Part shown: piece after piece, positions 1 to 10,070 of the stretch
How positions within the stretch are numbered: the stretch's first letter is position 1
Layout: every line of letters begins with the position of its first letter
Assembly (NCBI GenBank): GCA_020161775.1
Contig: JAIUOW010000005.1
Span: 144,209-208,208, forward strand
Reading direction: 5' to 3'
From: Pseudomonadota bacterium
Lineage (GTDB): Bacteria; Pseudomonadota; Gammaproteobacteria; Burkholderiales; Burkholderiaceae_C
Length of the DNA stretch: 64,000 nt
Notes under the pieces: model-generated
Seen by the model: the letters and a program-made list of their open reading frames with translations, nothing else
Databases searched by the model: none
What the model was told of the DNA's origin: nothing
Position numbers and translations under genes: made by a program

Positions 1-107
1 GCAAGGCCTTATGCCTTGAAACTGCATAGTTTCCAAAGTGACTGTATCGTAATGTTACATAAAGAAATGTCACCAAAATCAATAACTTAGCACTAAATCC
101 AATTCCA

Positions 108-854
108 ATGAATCCATTAGTTACCACAAGCTACAACCCCTCGTTCGTGCTGCTGTCGTATGCCATCTCGGTGATCGGCTCCTTCGTTGCGTTGACGGCG
201 GCACGCAAGATCCGCCGTCCGGACGGCCAGCTCAGCCACATCAACCTGGCCGCGGCCGGCATTGCGCTGGGCGGCATTGGCGTGTGGTCCATGCATTTCA
301 TCGGCATGCTGGCACTGGACATGGACATTGGCGTGGGCTATTCCATCGTTGAAACGCTGGTATCGCTGGTCGCCGCGGTGGGCGCCACGGCGCTGGCGCT
401 GGGCTTTGTCGCCCGCAAGCCCGGCAGCCTGGGCCGCATCGCCGGGGCGGGCACCCTGCTGGGCTGCGGCGTGGCGGTCATGCACTACCTGGGCATGTAT
501 GGCATGCGTTTTGGCGGTTACATCCAGTGGGCGTACGACATCGTGGGCGTGTCGCTGGTGATTGCCATCGTCGCGGCCACGGCCGCGCTGTGGTTGGCAT
601 TCAATACCAGCACCGCCGCGTTGCGCATCGCAGCGGCGCTGGTGATGGGCGCGGCAGTGTGCGCCATGCACTACACCGGCATGTCGGCGGCGGAATTCAT
701 CTGCACCACGGCCAACCGAAGCGCCTTGCCGCGCGGCGCCGGCATCGTCAGCCTGTTTGACCTGCCGGCCCTGGTGACGGTGATTTCCCTGGGCATTGCC
801 ATCGTGCTGTCGGTGGACCAGGTGATGCAGCGGATGTTGACGCGGTCGCGCTGA
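108..854 (+). CDS. MHYT-domain integral membrane sensor protein
   Basis: The 248-residue protein is mostly hydrophobic, with about seven predicted membrane helices. It has three MHYT-type motifs, MHFIGM (62-67), MHYLGM (125-130) and MHYTGM (187-192), spaced as in the MHYT domain. In the family these Met/His residues near the outer membrane face are proposed to bind copper and sense oxygen, CO or NO. MHYT domains are often fused to GGDEF/EAL modules, but here the domain is free-standing and ends after the seventh helix with a short basic tail. It lies 40 bp upstream of dapC and is probably a separate unit. The family is clear; the signal and output partner are unknown. Confidence 0.85.
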   Translation: MNPLVTTSYNPSFVLLSYAISVIGSFVALTAARKIRRPDGQLSHINLAAAGIALGGIGVWSMHFIGMLALDMDIGVGYSIVETLVSLVAAVGATALALGFVARKPGSLGRIAGAGTLLGCGVAVMHYLGMYGMRFGGYIQWAYDIVGVSLVIAIVAATAALWLAFNTSTAALRIAAALVMGAAVCAMHYTGMSAAEFICTTANRSALPRGAGIVSLFDLPALVTVISLGIAIVLSVDQVMQRMLTRSR

Positions 855-894
855 CGCCGAAATCCGGCGGGCCATGCGGGGATAATCGCGGCCC

Positions 895-2127
895 ATGAAT
901 CCCCTGTTGTCCCGCCTGCAGCCCTACCCCTTCGAACGGCTGAAGCAGCTTTTCGCGGGCGTCACGCCCAACCCCGCCCTGCGCCCCATCAGCCTGGGCA
1001 TCGGCGAGCCCAAGCACCCGACGCCCGACTTCATCAAGCAGACGCTGAATGCGGCGCTTTATGAGCCGGCGTCCGACCTGGCCGCGTACCCGCCGACCGC
1101 GGGCACGCCGAAACTGCGCGAGGCCTTCACGGGCTGGATGCAGCGGCGCTACGGGCTTGCGCTGGACGCGGCCACGCAGGTCCTGCCGGTCAACGGTTCG
1201 CGCGAGGCGCTGTTCGCTTTCGCACAGACCGTGGTGGACCCGGCCCCGACGGCGGACGGCCCCGCGGTCGTGGTCTGCCCGAATCCGTTCTATCAAATCT
1301 ACGAAGGCGCCGCCCTGCTGGCGGGGGCCGAGCCGTACTACGCGCCCAGCGTCGCGTCGCGCAATTTCGCCGTGGACTGGGACAGCGTGCCCGAATCCGT
1401 CTGGCGCCGCACGCGGCTGGTGTTCGTCTGTTCGCCGGGCAACCCGACGGGCGCGGTCATGCCGCTGTCCGAATGGGAGAAGCTGTTTGCCCTGAGCGAC
1501 CGCCATGGCTTCGTGATCGCCAGCGACGAGTGCTACAGCGAGATCTATTTCCGCGACGAACCGCCGCTGGGCGGGCTGGAAGCAGCAGCCCGGCTGGGCC
1601 GCACCGGCTTCAAACTCCTGGTGTCGTTCACCAGCCTGTCCAAGCGCAGCAATGTGCCGGGCCTGCGCAGCGGCTTCGTGGCGGGGGATGCGGCACTGCT
1701 CAAGTCGTTTCTGCTCTACCGCACCTACCACGGCAGCGCCATGGCCCCTCCGGTGCAGGCGGCCAGCATTGCCGCCTGGGGCGACGAGCAACACGTGATC
1801 GACAACCGCGCCCAGTACCGCGCCAAATTCGCCCAGGTCACGCCGGTGCTGGCCAGCGTGCTGGATGTGGCACTGCCGGACGCGGGCTTTTACCTGTGGG
1901 CCGCTGTACCAGGCGCCGGCGCGGGCATCGCGGGCAGCGACACCGATTTCGCGCGGGACTTGCTGGCTCAATACAATGTCACGGTGTTGCCCGGCAGCTA
2001 CCTGGCCCGCGAGGCCAGCGGAAGCAACCCCGGCGCGGGCCGCATCCGCATGGCGCTGGTGGCCGAAACGGCCGAATGCCTGGAAGCCGCGCAACGCATC
2101 GTCCAATTTGTCCAATCGAGAACCTGA
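895..2127 (+). CDS. dapC: Succinyldiaminopimelate transaminase DapC
   Basis: A 410-residue fold-type I PLP aminotransferase. The opening ([18 protein letters not shown]) is typical of proteobacterial DapC. It contains the SPGNPTG segment and the PLP-lysine motif SLSKRSN with Lys250. DapC transfers an amino group from glutamate to N-succinyl-2-amino-6-ketopimelate in the succinylase branch of the diaminopimelate/lysine pathway. It is followed after 7 bp by dapD and then by dapE, so three successive steps of one pathway are grouped. The assignment over other class I aminotransferases rests on this context and the N-terminal sequence. Confidence 0.92.
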   Translation: MNPLLSRLQPYPFERLKQLFAGVTPNPALRPISLGIGEPKHPTPDFIKQTLNAALYEPASDLAAYPPTAGTPKLREAFTGWMQRRYGLALDAATQVLPVNGSREALFAFAQTVVDPAPTADGPAVVVCPNPFYQIYEGAALLAGAEPYYAPSVASRNFAVDWDSVPESVWRRTRLVFVCSPGNPTGAVMPLSEWEKLFALSDRHGFVIASDECYSEIYFRDEPPLGGLEAAARLGRTGFKLLVSFTSLSKRSNVPGLRSGFVAGDAALLKSFLLYRTYHGSAMAPPVQAASIAAWGDEQHVIDNRAQYRAKFAQVTPVLASVLDVALPDAGFYLWAAVPGAGAGIAGSDTDFARDLLAQYNVTVLPGSYLAREASGSNPGAGRIRMALVAETAECLEAAQRIVQFVQSRT

Positions 2128-2134
2128 GAATCCA

Positions 2135-2959
2135 ATGAGCGAACAACTGCAGCAGATCATCGACGCCGCGTGGGAAAACCGCGCCAGCATCTCCGCCAAA
2201 TCGGCCCCCAAAGAGGTGGCGGATGCCGTCGAGCACGTGATCGCCGAGCTCAACACCGGCAAGCTGCGCGTAGCCACCCGCCAGGCCGTGGGCCAGTGGA
2301 CGGTGCACCAGTGGATCAAGAAGGCCGTGCTGCTGAGCTTCCGCCTGAAGGACAACGCCGTCATCAAGGCCGGCGACCTGGGTTTTTACGACAAGGTGCA
2401 GACCAAGTTTGCCAACCTGTCGGCCGACGAAATGGCCGCCACCGGCGTGCGCGTGGTGCCCCCGGCAGTGGCCCGGCGCGGCAGCTACATCGCCAAGGGT
2501 GCGATCCTGATGCCCAGCTACGTGAACATCGGCGCCTATGTGGACGAAGGCACCATGGTCGATACCTGGGCCACCGTGGGCAGCTGCGCGCAGGTGGGCA
2601 AGAACGTGCACCTGTCCGGCGGCGTGGGCCTGGGCGGCGTGCTGGAGCCGCTGCAGGCCAACCCGACCATCATCGAGGACAACTGCTTCATCGGCGCCCG
2701 CTCGGAAGTCGTCGAAGGCGTGATCGTCGAGGAAAACTCGGTGATCTCCATGGGCGTGTACATCGGCCAGAGCACCAAGATCTATGACCGCGCCACCGGC
2801 ACGGTGAGCTATGGCCGCATCCCGGCGGGTTCGGTGGTGGTGTCGGGCAACCTGCCCAGCGCCGATGGCAAGTACAGCCTGTACTGCGCCGTGATCGTCA
2901 AGCGCGTGGATGCGCAGACGCGCGCCAAGACGTCGCTGAACGACCTCCTTCGCGACTGA
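2135..2959 (+). CDS. dapD: Tetrahydrodipicolinate N-succinyltransferase DapD
   Basis: A 274-residue protein starting [16 protein letters not shown]. The frame is open further upstream, but this ATG, 7 bp after dapC, matches the family length of about 274. The N-terminal helical domain is followed by left-handed beta-helix hexapeptide repeats (about residues 100-215), including [20 protein letters not shown]. DapD forms a trimer and uses succinyl-CoA to succinylate tetrahydrodipicolinate, the step before DapC. Gene order is dapC-dapD-pilU-dapE, all on the plus strand with short gaps, consistent with one transcript. Confidence 0.96.
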   Translation: MSEQLQQIIDAAWENRASISAKSAPKEVADAVEHVIAELNTGKLRVATRQAVGQWTVHQWIKKAVLLSFRLKDNAVIKAGDLGFYDKVQTKFANLSADEMAATGVRVVPPAVARRGSYIAKGAILMPSYVNIGAYVDEGTMVDTWATVGSCAQVGKNVHLSGGVGLGGVLEPLQANPTIIEDNCFIGARSEVVEGVIVEENSVISMGVYIGQSTKIYDRATGTVSYGRIPAGSVVVSGNLPSADGKYSLYCAVIVKRVDAQTRAKTSLNDLLRD

Positions 2960-2975
2960 AACCAGAAAGACCGAC

Positions 2976-4121
2976 ATGTCGACCATGGAACGCATCCTTC
3001 GCCTCATGGGCGAAAAGAAGGCCTCTGACGTGTACCTGTCGGCCCACGCGCCGGCGCTGATCAAGATCAACGGCCAGTGCATCCCCATCAACAACCAGCT
3101 GTTGCCGCCCGAAGCCACCAAGAACCTGCTGGCCGAGGTGCTGCCGGCCAAGCGCATTGAGGAACTGGAGCAAACCGGCGAGCTGAACATGGCGCAGGCC
3201 ATCGAAGGCGTGGGCAACTTCCGCTTCAGCGCCATGCGCCAGCGCGGCAGCTACGCCGCGGTGATCCGCTTCATCAGCACCGACATCCCGCCGCTGCATT
3301 CGCTGGGCGTGCCCGACATCCTGGCCGACCTCATCATGGAAAAGCGCGGCCTGCTGCTGATGGTGGGCTCCACCGGCGCGGGCAAGAGCACCACGCTGGC
3401 AGCCATGATGGATTCACGCAACGAGCGCGTCACGGGCCACATCCTGACCATCGAAGACCCGGTTGAATTCCTGTTCAAGAACAAGAAGTCCGTGGTCAAC
3501 CAGCGCGAGGTCGGCACCGACACCGAAAGCATGCAGGTCGCGCTGAAAAACGCGCTGCGCCAGGCACCCGATGTGATCCTGGTAGGCGAAATCCGTGACC
3601 GCGAAACCATGTCGGCGGCCATTGCCTACGCCCAGTCGGGCCACCTGTGCCTGGCCACCATGCACGCCAACAACAGCTACCAGGCGCTCAACCGCATCCT
3701 GAGCTTCTACCCGGTGGAAGTCCGCCCGACCATGCTGGGTGACCTGGCCGCGGCGCTGAAGGCGGTGGTGTCGCAGCGCCTGCTGCGCACCGTGCACGGC
3801 AGCCGCGCGCCGGCGGTGGAGGTGATGCTCAACACCAAGCTGGTGTCCGAGTTCATTGAAAAAGGCGATTTCTCCAGCGTCAAGGAAGCCATGGAAAAGT
3901 CCATGGCCGAGGGCTCGCAGACCTTCGAGCAGGACATCGCGCGCCTCATCATCGAAGGCGTGGTGGACAAGAAGGAAGGCATTGCCTATGCCGACTCGCC
4001 CACCAACCTGCAGTGGCGCCTGCAAAACGACTTTGCCAACAAGACCAAGGTGGCCGAGCCCGAGGACGACGTGGATGACGAGCCGTCGTTCACGGAAATC
4101 ACTCTGGATGTAAAGCACTGA
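2976..4121 (+). CDS. pilU: Type IV pilus retraction ATPase PilU
   Basis: A 381-residue secretion ATPase of the PilT/PilU family. The Walker A motif GSTGAGKST spans residues 131-139 (Lys137). The Asp box (TIEDPVEF), the Walker B region ([12 protein letters not shown]) and the His box (LATMHANN) follow in order. The acidic C-terminal extension ([12 protein letters not shown]) fits PilU better than PilT. PilU assists PilT in pilus retraction and twitching motility at the inner-membrane base. The gene lies between dapD (16 bp gap) and dapE (stop and start share one base, TGATG), so it is probably co-transcribed with the dap genes. No pilT is next to it in this window. Confidence 0.9.
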   Translation: MSTMERILRLMGEKKASDVYLSAHAPALIKINGQCIPINNQLLPPEATKNLLAEVLPAKRIEELEQTGELNMAQAIEGVGNFRFSAMRQRGSYAAVIRFISTDIPPLHSLGVPDILADLIMEKRGLLLMVGSTGAGKSTTLAAMMDSRNERVTGHILTIEDPVEFLFKNKKSVVNQREVGTDTESMQVALKNALRQAPDVILVGEIRDRETMSAAIAYAQSGHLCLATMHANNSYQALNRILSFYPVEVRPTMLGDLAAALKAVVSQRLLRTVHGSRAPAVEVMLNTKLVSEFIEKGDFSSVKEAMEKSMAEGSQTFEQDIARLIIEGVVDKKEGIAYADSPTNLQWRLQNDFANKTKVAEPEDDVDDEPSFTEITLDVKH

Positions 4122-5275
4122 TGTCGCGCACGCTGCACCTGGCCGAACAGCTCATCTCGTGTCCGTCCGTCACCCCTGAAGACGGTGGCTGTCAGCAAAT
4201 CATCGCGGCGCGGCTGGCGCCGCTGGGCTTTGTCTGCGAGACGATTGAAAGCGGCCCGGACAACTTTCGCGTGACCAACCTCTGGGCCAAGCGCGCGTCC
4301 AGCCGCGCCGGCGCCAAAACACTGGCCTTTGCCGGTCACACCGACGTCGTACCCACCGGCCCGCTGGACCAGTGGAGCAGCGACCCGTTCACCCCCACCC
4401 ACCGCGACGGCAAGCTGTATGGCCGGGGCGCGGCCGACATGAAGACATCGCTGGCGGCGTTTGTCGTGGCGGTGGAGGAATTCCTGGCCGCGCAACCCGA
4501 CCCGGCCATCTCCATAGCGCTGCTGCTGACCAGCGACGAGGAAGGCCCGGCCACCGACGGCACCGTGGTGGTGTGCAATGCCCTCAAGGCGCGCGGTGAA
4601 GCGCCGGATTACTGCATCGTCGGCGAGCCCACCTCGGTGCAGCGCACCGGCGACATGATCAAGAACGGCCGGCGCGGCACCATGAGCGGCAAGCTCACGG
4701 TCAAGGGCATCCAGGGCCACATTGCCTACCCGCAGCTGGCGCGCAATCCCATCCACCAGGTGGCGCCTGCCCTGGCAGCGCTGGTCGCCACCGAATGGGA
4801 CCGGGGCAACGAATTCTTCCCGCCCACCAGCTGGCAGGTCAGCAACATCCATGGCGGCACCGGCGCCAGCAACATCATCCCTGGCGCGGTGGTGATCGAC
4901 TTCAACTTCCGCTTCTGCACCGAATCCACGCCCGAAGGCCTGCAGCAACGCGTGAAGGCCGTGCTGGACGCCCACGGGCTGGACTACGACCTGGACTGGA
5001 CGGTCGGCGGCCTGCCTTTTCTGACCACGCCCGGTGAGCTGGTGAGCGCGGTGCAGGCGGCGATCCGCGCCGAGACCGGCATCGAGACCGAGCTGTCCAC
5101 CACCGGCGGCACCAGCGACGGCCGTTTCATCGCGCAGATCTGCCCGCAGGTGATCGAGTGCGGCCCGACCAACGCCACGATCCACAAGATCGACGAGCAC
5201 CTGCCGGTGGCCGACATCGAGCCGCTGAAAAACATCTACCGGCGCACGCTGGACAACCTGAACGCCGCGCTGTGA
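4121..5275 (+). CDS. dapE: Succinyl-diaminopimelate desuccinylase DapE
   Basis: A 384-residue M20-family metallopeptidase-type enzyme. Zinc-ligand and catalytic motifs are AGHTDVVP (His73, Asp75), GRGAADMK (Asp106) and SDEEGP (Glu140/Glu141). The C-terminal half has TGGTSDGRF and a late His ligand in [10 protein letters not shown]. DapE hydrolyses N-succinyl-L,L-diaminopimelate to succinate and L,L-diaminopimelate for lysine and peptidoglycan synthesis. Its ATG shares a base with the pilU stop, and its own end overlaps the GTG of prmB by 4 bases, indicating translational coupling on both sides. Confidence 0.96.
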   Translation: MSRTLHLAEQLISCPSVTPEDGGCQQIIAARLAPLGFVCETIESGPDNFRVTNLWAKRASSRAGAKTLAFAGHTDVVPTGPLDQWSSDPFTPTHRDGKLYGRGAADMKTSLAAFVVAVEEFLAAQPDPAISIALLLTSDEEGPATDGTVVVCNALKARGEAPDYCIVGEPTSVQRTGDMIKNGRRGTMSGKLTVKGIQGHIAYPQLARNPIHQVAPALAALVATEWDRGNEFFPPTSWQVSNIHGGTGASNIIPGAVVIDFNFRFCTESTPEGLQQRVKAVLDAHGLDYDLDWTVGGLPFLTTPGELVSAVQAAIRAETGIETELSTTGGTSDGRFIAQICPQVIECGPTNATIHKIDEHLPVADIEPLKNIYRRTLDNLNAAL

Positions 5276-6150
5276 ACGTCCTCGCGCTGATTGAAGCGGG
5301 CGCGCAACAGCTCACGCAAGCCGGCGTGGCGTTTGGCCACGGCACCACCAACGCCTTTGACGAGGCCGCCTGGCTGGTGCTGTGGAAGCTGGGCCTGCCG
5401 CTGGACGACCTGGACGGCGCCGCGCAGCGGCCTGTGACGGCGGCCGAGGAACAGGCAGTGAACGCCCTGCTGGCCCAGCGCATTGCCACCCGCAAGCCCG
5501 CCGCCTACCTGACGCGCGAAGCCTGGCTGCAAGGCGTGCCGTTTTATGTGGACGAACGCGCCATCGTGCCGCGCAGCTTCATTGCCGAACTGCTGGCCGA
5601 CCCGGACCTGGGCGACAGCCTGGACAGCTGGCTCTCCCCCGACACCCGCCGCGTGCTGGACCTGTGCACCGGCAACGGCAGCCTGGCGGTGCTGGCCGCC
5701 ATGGTCTACCCTGACGTGGCAGTGGACGCGGCCGACATCTCGGCCGACGCGCTGGCCGTGGCACGTATCAATGTGGATCGCCATGGCCTTCAGGAACGCA
5801 TCACGCTGATCCAGTCCGATGGCATGGCCGGCGTGGACGGCCCCTACGACCTGATCCTGTGCAATCCGCCCTACGTCAATGCCGCCAGCATGGCCGCCCT
5901 GCCCGCTGAATATCTGGCCGAGCCTGATCTGGCGCTGGCCGGTGGGGCTGACGGCATGGACTTCGTGCGCCAGCTGTTGCAGGACGCACCCGCGCACATG
6001 ACGCCACAGGCCGTGCTGGTGCTGGAAATCGGCAACGAACGCGCCCACTTTGAAGCCGCCTTTGCCCATCTGGCGCCGGTGTGGCTGGACACCAGCGCCG
6101 GTGAAGACCAGGTGCTGCTGCTCACACGCGAAGCACTGACGGACGCCTGA
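5272..6150 (+). CDS. prmB: Ribosomal protein L3 N5-glutamine methyltransferase PrmB
   Basis: A 292-residue protein read from the GTG at 5272, which overlaps the dapE stop (GTGA). The longest open frame begins 38 codons earlier inside dapE, and that extension looks like a frame shadow. SAM-binding motif I is [12 protein letters not shown] (about 129-140), and the NPPY motif at 198-201 is typical of glutamine methyltransferases of the HemK/PrmC group. The N-terminal helical domain and [13 protein letters not shown] fit PrmB rather than PrmC. It methylates the glutamine of ribosomal protein uL3 during 50S assembly, and its position directly after dapE is consistent with that. Confidence 0.92.
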   Translation: MNVLALIEAGAQQLTQAGVAFGHGTTNAFDEAAWLVLWKLGLPLDDLDGAAQRPVTAAEEQAVNALLAQRIATRKPAAYLTREAWLQGVPFYVDERAIVPRSFIAELLADPDLGDSLDSWLSPDTRRVLDLCTGNGSLAVLAAMVYPDVAVDAADISADALAVARINVDRHGLQERITLIQSDGMAGVDGPYDLILCNPPYVNAASMAALPAEYLAEPDLALAGGADGMDFVRQLLQDAPAHMTPQAVLVLEIGNERAHFEAAFAHLAPVWLDTSAGEDQVLLLTREALTDA

Positions 6151-6196
6151 GACCGTACACAGGGGATAATCGCGGGTTAACCCTGTTGGCCCACCC

Positions 6197-7315
6197 ATGA
6201 CTTCTCCCGCCTCCGGCACGCCCCTGACCTACGACCAGGCCGGCGTCAATTACGACCTGATCGACCCCCTGAAAATTGCAGCCCAGCGCGCGGCTGCCGC
6301 TACCGGCGCCCACCTGGGCGGCCATGGCTTCAGCGAAGTGGCCGCATCGCGCGGTGAATCGGCCTATGTGGTGGACGTGGGCCCCATGTACCTGGCCTCC
6401 ATCGTCGAATGCCTGGGCACCAAGACCCTGGTGGCCGACGAAATGGCCAGGCTGACCGGCAAAAGCCATTACGACAGCATTGCGCAGGACACGATAGCCA
6501 TGGCCGTCAACGACCTGATCACCGTGGGCGCCACGCCCCTGGTGGTGCAGGCCTACTGGGCCGCGGGCGGCTCCGACTGGTTCAGCGACGCGGCGCGTTC
6601 GCAGGCGCTGGTGGCGGGATGGAAGAAGGCGTGCGACACCTGCCGCGTGGCCTGGGGCGGCGGCGAGACGCCCGCGCTGGCTGGCATCGTGGCCGACGGC
6701 CGGGTGGATCTGGCGGCGTCGTGCACCGGCATCGTCAGCCCCAAAAGCCGGCTGTCGCTGGGCGACAAGCTGGGCGCGGGCGACGCCATCGTGTTCCTGG
6801 CGGCCAGTGGCATCCATGCCAACGGCCTGTCGCTGGCGCGCAAGCTGGCCGAGCGGCTGCCCCAGGGTTACCTCACCGACATCGGCAACGGCCAGACCTA
6901 TGGTGACGCCCTGCTCGCCCCTACCGCGCTGTATTCACCCGTCACCGAAGCGCTGGCCGCCGCTGGCATCGTGCCGCACTACAGCGCCAACGTCACCGGC
7001 CACGGCTGGCGCAAGCTCATGCGCCACCCCAAGGCGCTGACCTACCGCATCACCGCCGTGCCACCCAAAACCGCCGTGCTGGACTTCATGCAGCGCGAAT
7101 GCCAGCTGGACGACCACGAGGCCTACGGCACGCTGAACATGGGTGCGGGCTTTGCGCTGTACCTGGCCGCCGGGGACGCGCAACGTGCGGTAGATATCGC
7201 CCGCAGCTCGGGCGTGGAAGCCATGATTGCCGGGCAGGTCGAAGACGGCCCCAAACGCGTTGTGATCGATCCGCTAAACGTCACATTCGGCGGCGACGAG
7301 TTACAGCTACGCTGA
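6197..7315 (+). CDS. AIR synthase (PurM)-like protein
   Basis: A 372-residue protein with the PurM/AIR-synthase two-domain layout. The start YDQAGVNYDLIDPLK recalls the YRDAGVDI start of PurM. ATP-related segments follow (TKTLVADEM, DTIAMAVNDLITVGATPL), and the C-terminal domain has GIVPHYSANVTGHGWRKLMR, comparable to the TGGG region of PurM. Several of these positions differ from classical PurM, and no purN lies beside it. It may be a paralogue with another phosphoryl-transfer role, or the sole PurM; a copy count elsewhere in the genome would decide. It is separated by 15 bp from the downstream ABC-F gene. Confidence 0.7.
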   Translation: MTSPASGTPLTYDQAGVNYDLIDPLKIAAQRAAAATGAHLGGHGFSEVAASRGESAYVVDVGPMYLASIVECLGTKTLVADEMARLTGKSHYDSIAQDTIAMAVNDLITVGATPLVVQAYWAAGGSDWFSDAARSQALVAGWKKACDTCRVAWGGGETPALAGIVADGRVDLAASCTGIVSPKSRLSLGDKLGAGDAIVFLAASGIHANGLSLARKLAERLPQGYLTDIGNGQTYGDALLAPTALYSPVTEALAAAGIVPHYSANVTGHGWRKLMRHPKALTYRITAVPPKTAVLDFMQRECQLDDHEAYGTLNMGAGFALYLAAGDAQRAVDIARSSGVEAMIAGQVEDGPKRVVIDPLNVTFGGDELQLR

Positions 7316-7330
7316 ACGAGAAAACCTGTT

Positions 7331-9271
7331 TTGATCACCCTCAAGAACGTCATCCTGCGCCGCAGCGCCAAAGTGCTGCTGGACGGCGCCAACGTCACCA
7401 TCAACCCCGGCGAAAAAGTCGGCCTGGTGGGGCGCAACGGCGCGGGCAAATCCACCCTTTTTGCGCTGTTCAACGGCTCGCTGCATGAAGACGGCGGCGA
7501 CTTTTACGTGCCCAAACAGTGGCGCATGGCCCAGGTCGCGCAGGACATGCCCGAAACCGACGCTTCGGCCACCGACTTCGTGGTGGGTGGCGACACCCGC
7601 CTGCTGGAACTGCGCCAGAAGCTGGCCGCCGTGGAGGCGGCGTACGAGGTCAACCCCGACGACGCCGAGCTGGGCATGGAACTGGCCCACGCCTACACCG
7701 ACCTGGCCGACGCGGGCGAGCACGACGCCGTGCCGCGCGCGCAGGCGCTGATCCTGGGCCTGGGTTTCAAGTCCGGCGAGCTGGACGCACCGGTCAACAG
7801 CTTCTCGGGCGGCTGGCGCATGCGGCTGCAGCTGGCGCGCGCCCTGATGTGCCCCAGCGACCTGCTGCTGCTGGACGAACCCACCAACCACCTGGACCTG
7901 GACGCCCTGGTCTGGCTGGAGGCCTGGCTGCAGAAGTACGCCGGCACCATGATCGTCATCAGCCACGACCGGGAATTCCTGGACGCGGTGACCAACGTGA
8001 CGCTGCACATTGCCAACGCGCAGCTCACGCGCTACGGCGGCAACTACAGCGCGTTTGAAACCCTGCGCGCCGAGCAGATGGCGCTGCAGCAGCAGGCCTA
8101 TGCCAAGCAGCAGGACAAGATCGCCCACTTGCAGAAATTCATCGACCGCTTCAAGGCCAAGGCCAGCAAGGCCAAGCAGGCGCAAAGCCGCGTCAAGGCG
8201 CTGGAGCGCATGGAAAAGGTCGCGCCGCTGCTGGCCGAGGCCGAGTTCACCTTTGAGTTCAAGGAACCGGGCAACATTCCCAACCCCATGCTGTCGATCA
8301 CCGGTGCGAGCTTTGGCTATGAGGCTGAAGATGCGCCGCCCAAGGTCATCCTCACGGGCGTGAACCGCACCGTGCAAGGCGGCCAGCGCATCGGCATCCT
8401 GGGCGCCAACGGCCAGGGCAAGTCCACGCTGGTCAAGACGATTGCCCGCGAAATGGGCGCACTGGCCGGCACCGTGACCGAGGGCAAGGGCCTGAACATC
8501 GGCTACTTTGCCCAGCAGGAGCTGGACGTTTTGCGCCCGCAGGACAACCCGCTGGAGCACATGGTGCGCCTGGCGCGCGAGCTGGGCAGCGCGGTCAAGG
8601 AAAGCACGGGCGAGCAGGCCCTGCGCGGCTTCCTGGGCAGCTTCAATTTCAGCGGCGACATGGTCAAGCAGCCCGTGGGCACCATGAGCGGCGGCGAAAA
8701 GGCGCGGCTGGTGCTGGCCATGATGGTCTGGCAGCGCCCCAACCTGCTGCTGCTTGACGAGCCAACCAACCACCTGGACCTGGCCACGCGCGAGGCCCTG
8801 GCCGTGGCGCTCAATGAATTTGAAGGCACGCTGATGCTGGTCAGCCACGACCGCGCGCTGCTGCGCTCGGTGTGTGATGAGTTCTGGCTGGTGGGCCGCG
8901 GCAAGGTCACCGATTTCGACGGCGACCTGGACGACTACCAGCGCTACCTGCTGGACGAAGCCAAGCGCATGCGTGAAGAGGCCAAGGAGGCCGCCCAGGC
9001 CTTGCTGCCCCCGCCCACCGCGCCCGCACCGGTGCCGGTGGCGGCACCGCAGCAGCTCAAGCCGCTCAAACGCGAACTGGAACAGGCCGACAAGCGCATG
9101 GCCGCCCTGAGCGAAGAAAAGGCCCAGCTGGAAGCGCGCATGGCCACGCCGCTGAACCCGGCCGACATCGCCCAGACAGGCAAGCGTCTGAAAGCCGTGA
9201 CAGACGAGCTGGCCACGCTGGAAGAGCGCTGGCTGGAGCTGTCGGGCCAGATCGAGGCGGCGTCGGCCTGA
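7331..9271 (+). CDS. ABC-F family ATP-binding protein (YheS-like)
   Basis: A 646-residue protein with two ABC ATPase domains and no membrane segment. Domain 1 has Walker A GRNGAGKST (34-42), signature FSGGWRMRLQLARAL and Walker B LLLLDEPTNHLDLDAL. A charged linker with KAKASKAKQAQSRVKAL follows. Domain 2 has GANGQGKST, MSGGEKARLVLAMM and LLLLDEPTNHLDLATR. The C-terminal tail (about 560-646) is a predicted coiled coil. ABC-F proteins act on the ribosome rather than in transport. The start is a TTG, 15 bp after the PurM-like gene. YheS is the nearest E. coli relative I recognise, although Uup shares the tail type. Confidence 0.88.
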   Translation: MITLKNVILRRSAKVLLDGANVTINPGEKVGLVGRNGAGKSTLFALFNGSLHEDGGDFYVPKQWRMAQVAQDMPETDASATDFVVGGDTRLLELRQKLAAVEAAYEVNPDDAELGMELAHAYTDLADAGEHDAVPRAQALILGLGFKSGELDAPVNSFSGGWRMRLQLARALMCPSDLLLLDEPTNHLDLDALVWLEAWLQKYAGTMIVISHDREFLDAVTNVTLHIANAQLTRYGGNYSAFETLRAEQMALQQQAYAKQQDKIAHLQKFIDRFKAKASKAKQAQSRVKALERMEKVAPLLAEAEFTFEFKEPGNIPNPMLSITGASFGYEAEDAPPKVILTGVNRTVQGGQRIGILGANGQGKSTLVKTIAREMGALAGTVTEGKGLNIGYFAQQELDVLRPQDNPLEHMVRLARELGSAVKESTGEQALRGFLGSFNFSGDMVKQPVGTMSGGEKARLVLAMMVWQRPNLLLLDEPTNHLDLATREALAVALNEFEGTLMLVSHDRALLRSVCDEFWLVGRGKVTDFDGDLDDYQRYLLDEAKRMREEAKEAAQALLPPPTAPAPVPVAAPQQLKPLKRELEQADKRMAALSEEKAQLEARMATPLNPADIAQTGKRLKAVTDELATLEERWLELSGQIEAASA

Positions 9272-9356
9272 GGACGCAGGGCGCGCCGCGCTTGCCTGAA
9301 GCAGCGCCCCTAAAAACGCATCCCACAGCCCTGGCGGGCGGCGCTACAGTGACCCC

Positions 9357-9854
9357 ATGCCCACTGCACTCCAACTGGCCGCAGGCCACCCCGAGCTGAT
9401 GGCGGCTGTGCGCCGCAGCCGCAAAACGCTGAACCGCCGCGCGCTGGCGGGCGCCGCCGCCAGCGCGGTACCCATTCCCGGGCTGGACTGGGCGGTGGAC
9501 GCAGCCTTGCTGTCCAGGCTGATCCCCGAAATCAACGCCGAATTCGGCCTGACGCCCGACCAGTTGGACCGCCTGACGCCCCACAAGCGCGAGCGTGTGC
9601 AGAAGGCCACCGCCATGGTGGGGTCGGTGCTGATCGGCAAGTTCATCACGCGCGACCTGGTCATCAAGGCCGCGCAGACCATCGGCGTGCGCCTGACGGC
9701 CAAGCAGGCCGCCAAATACGTGCCGCTGGCCGGCCAGGCCGTGGCGGCCCTGGTGGGCTACGCGGCGATTCGCTACCTGGGCGAGGAACACCTCAAGGAC
9801 TGCGTGCAGGTGGCCAAGACGGTGGGGCTGCTGCCGCCATCTGACGCGGCTTAA
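9357..9854 (+). CDS. Conserved hypothetical protein with hydrophobic helices
   Basis: A 165-residue protein of unknown function. Residues 33-60 (AAASAVPIPGLDWAVDAALLSRLIPEIN) form a Pro/Gly-interrupted hydrophobic stretch. A second stretch, about 125-150 (YVPLAGQAVAALVGYAAIRYLG), could be a membrane-associated helical hairpin. The layout recalls DUF697/EcsC-like proteins that associate with membranes, but the match is weak. The stop codon overlaps the stop of the convergent GAF-domain gene fragment by 2 bases, so these two genes ended tail to tail before the transposon entered. Confidence 0.6.
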   Translation: MPTALQLAAGHPELMAAVRRSRKTLNRRALAGAAASAVPIPGLDWAVDAALLSRLIPEINAEFGLTPDQLDRLTPHKRERVQKATAMVGSVLIGKFITRDLVIKAAQTIGVRLTAKQAAKYVPLAGQAVAALVGYAAIRYLGEEHLKDCVQVAKTVGLLPPSDAA

Positions 9855-10022
9855 CGCCGCCGCGCCGCGTCGCGCGGCTTGGGCACCAGGGACCAGTCCT
9901 TGGTCACATCCTCATCCCGCTTCGCCGCCGCCTGGTCGATCTTGGACGCCGTCAGCTTGGCGGTGTATTGCAGCTTTTTCAGGTCCTGCGCGGCAAGGTT
10001 GGGGTGGGCGGTAAAACTGAAG
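9851..10022 (-). pseudogene. GAF-domain protein, C-terminal fragment (split by transposon)
   Basis: On the minus strand this reads SFTAHPNLAAQDLKKLQYTAKLTASKID and ends PRDAARRR. It is the last third of a GAF-domain protein whose first two thirds lie at 20157-20581. Joining base 20157 to base 10022, keeping one TGAAG copy, gives GTLCC-FSF-TAHPNL in frame with no base lost and a 198-residue protein. The ATG-initiated 63-codon reading frame here starts inside the transposon end and is unlikely to be a real start. Confidence 0.85.
10018..10022. repeat. Target-site duplication, left copy (TGAAG)
   Basis: TGAAG directly outside the left inverted repeat matches TGAAG at 20152-20156 directly outside the right one. 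A 5-bp duplication is the hallmark of Tn3-family insertion, and an intact pair shows that the element entered as one piece. Confidence 0.9.
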
Positions 10023-10069
10023 GAGGGTCGGCAGGGATCCATGTAAAAACCAGCAGAAATAACACTAAG
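10023..10069 (+). repeat. Left terminal inverted repeat of the transposon
   Basis: It begins GAGGGTCGGCAGGGAT and ends with CTAAG. It aligns without gaps to the reverse complement of 20105-20151, with mismatches at repeat positions 17, 27, 28, 38, 40, 41 and 42. The tnpA stop codon lies just inside it. Confidence 0.92.
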
Positions 10070-10070
10070 C

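Noticed and set aside
2-18. CAAGGC-CTTAT-GCCTTG hairpin as a terminator
   Set aside because: The stem is only 6 bp and no T-run follows on either strand within the window.
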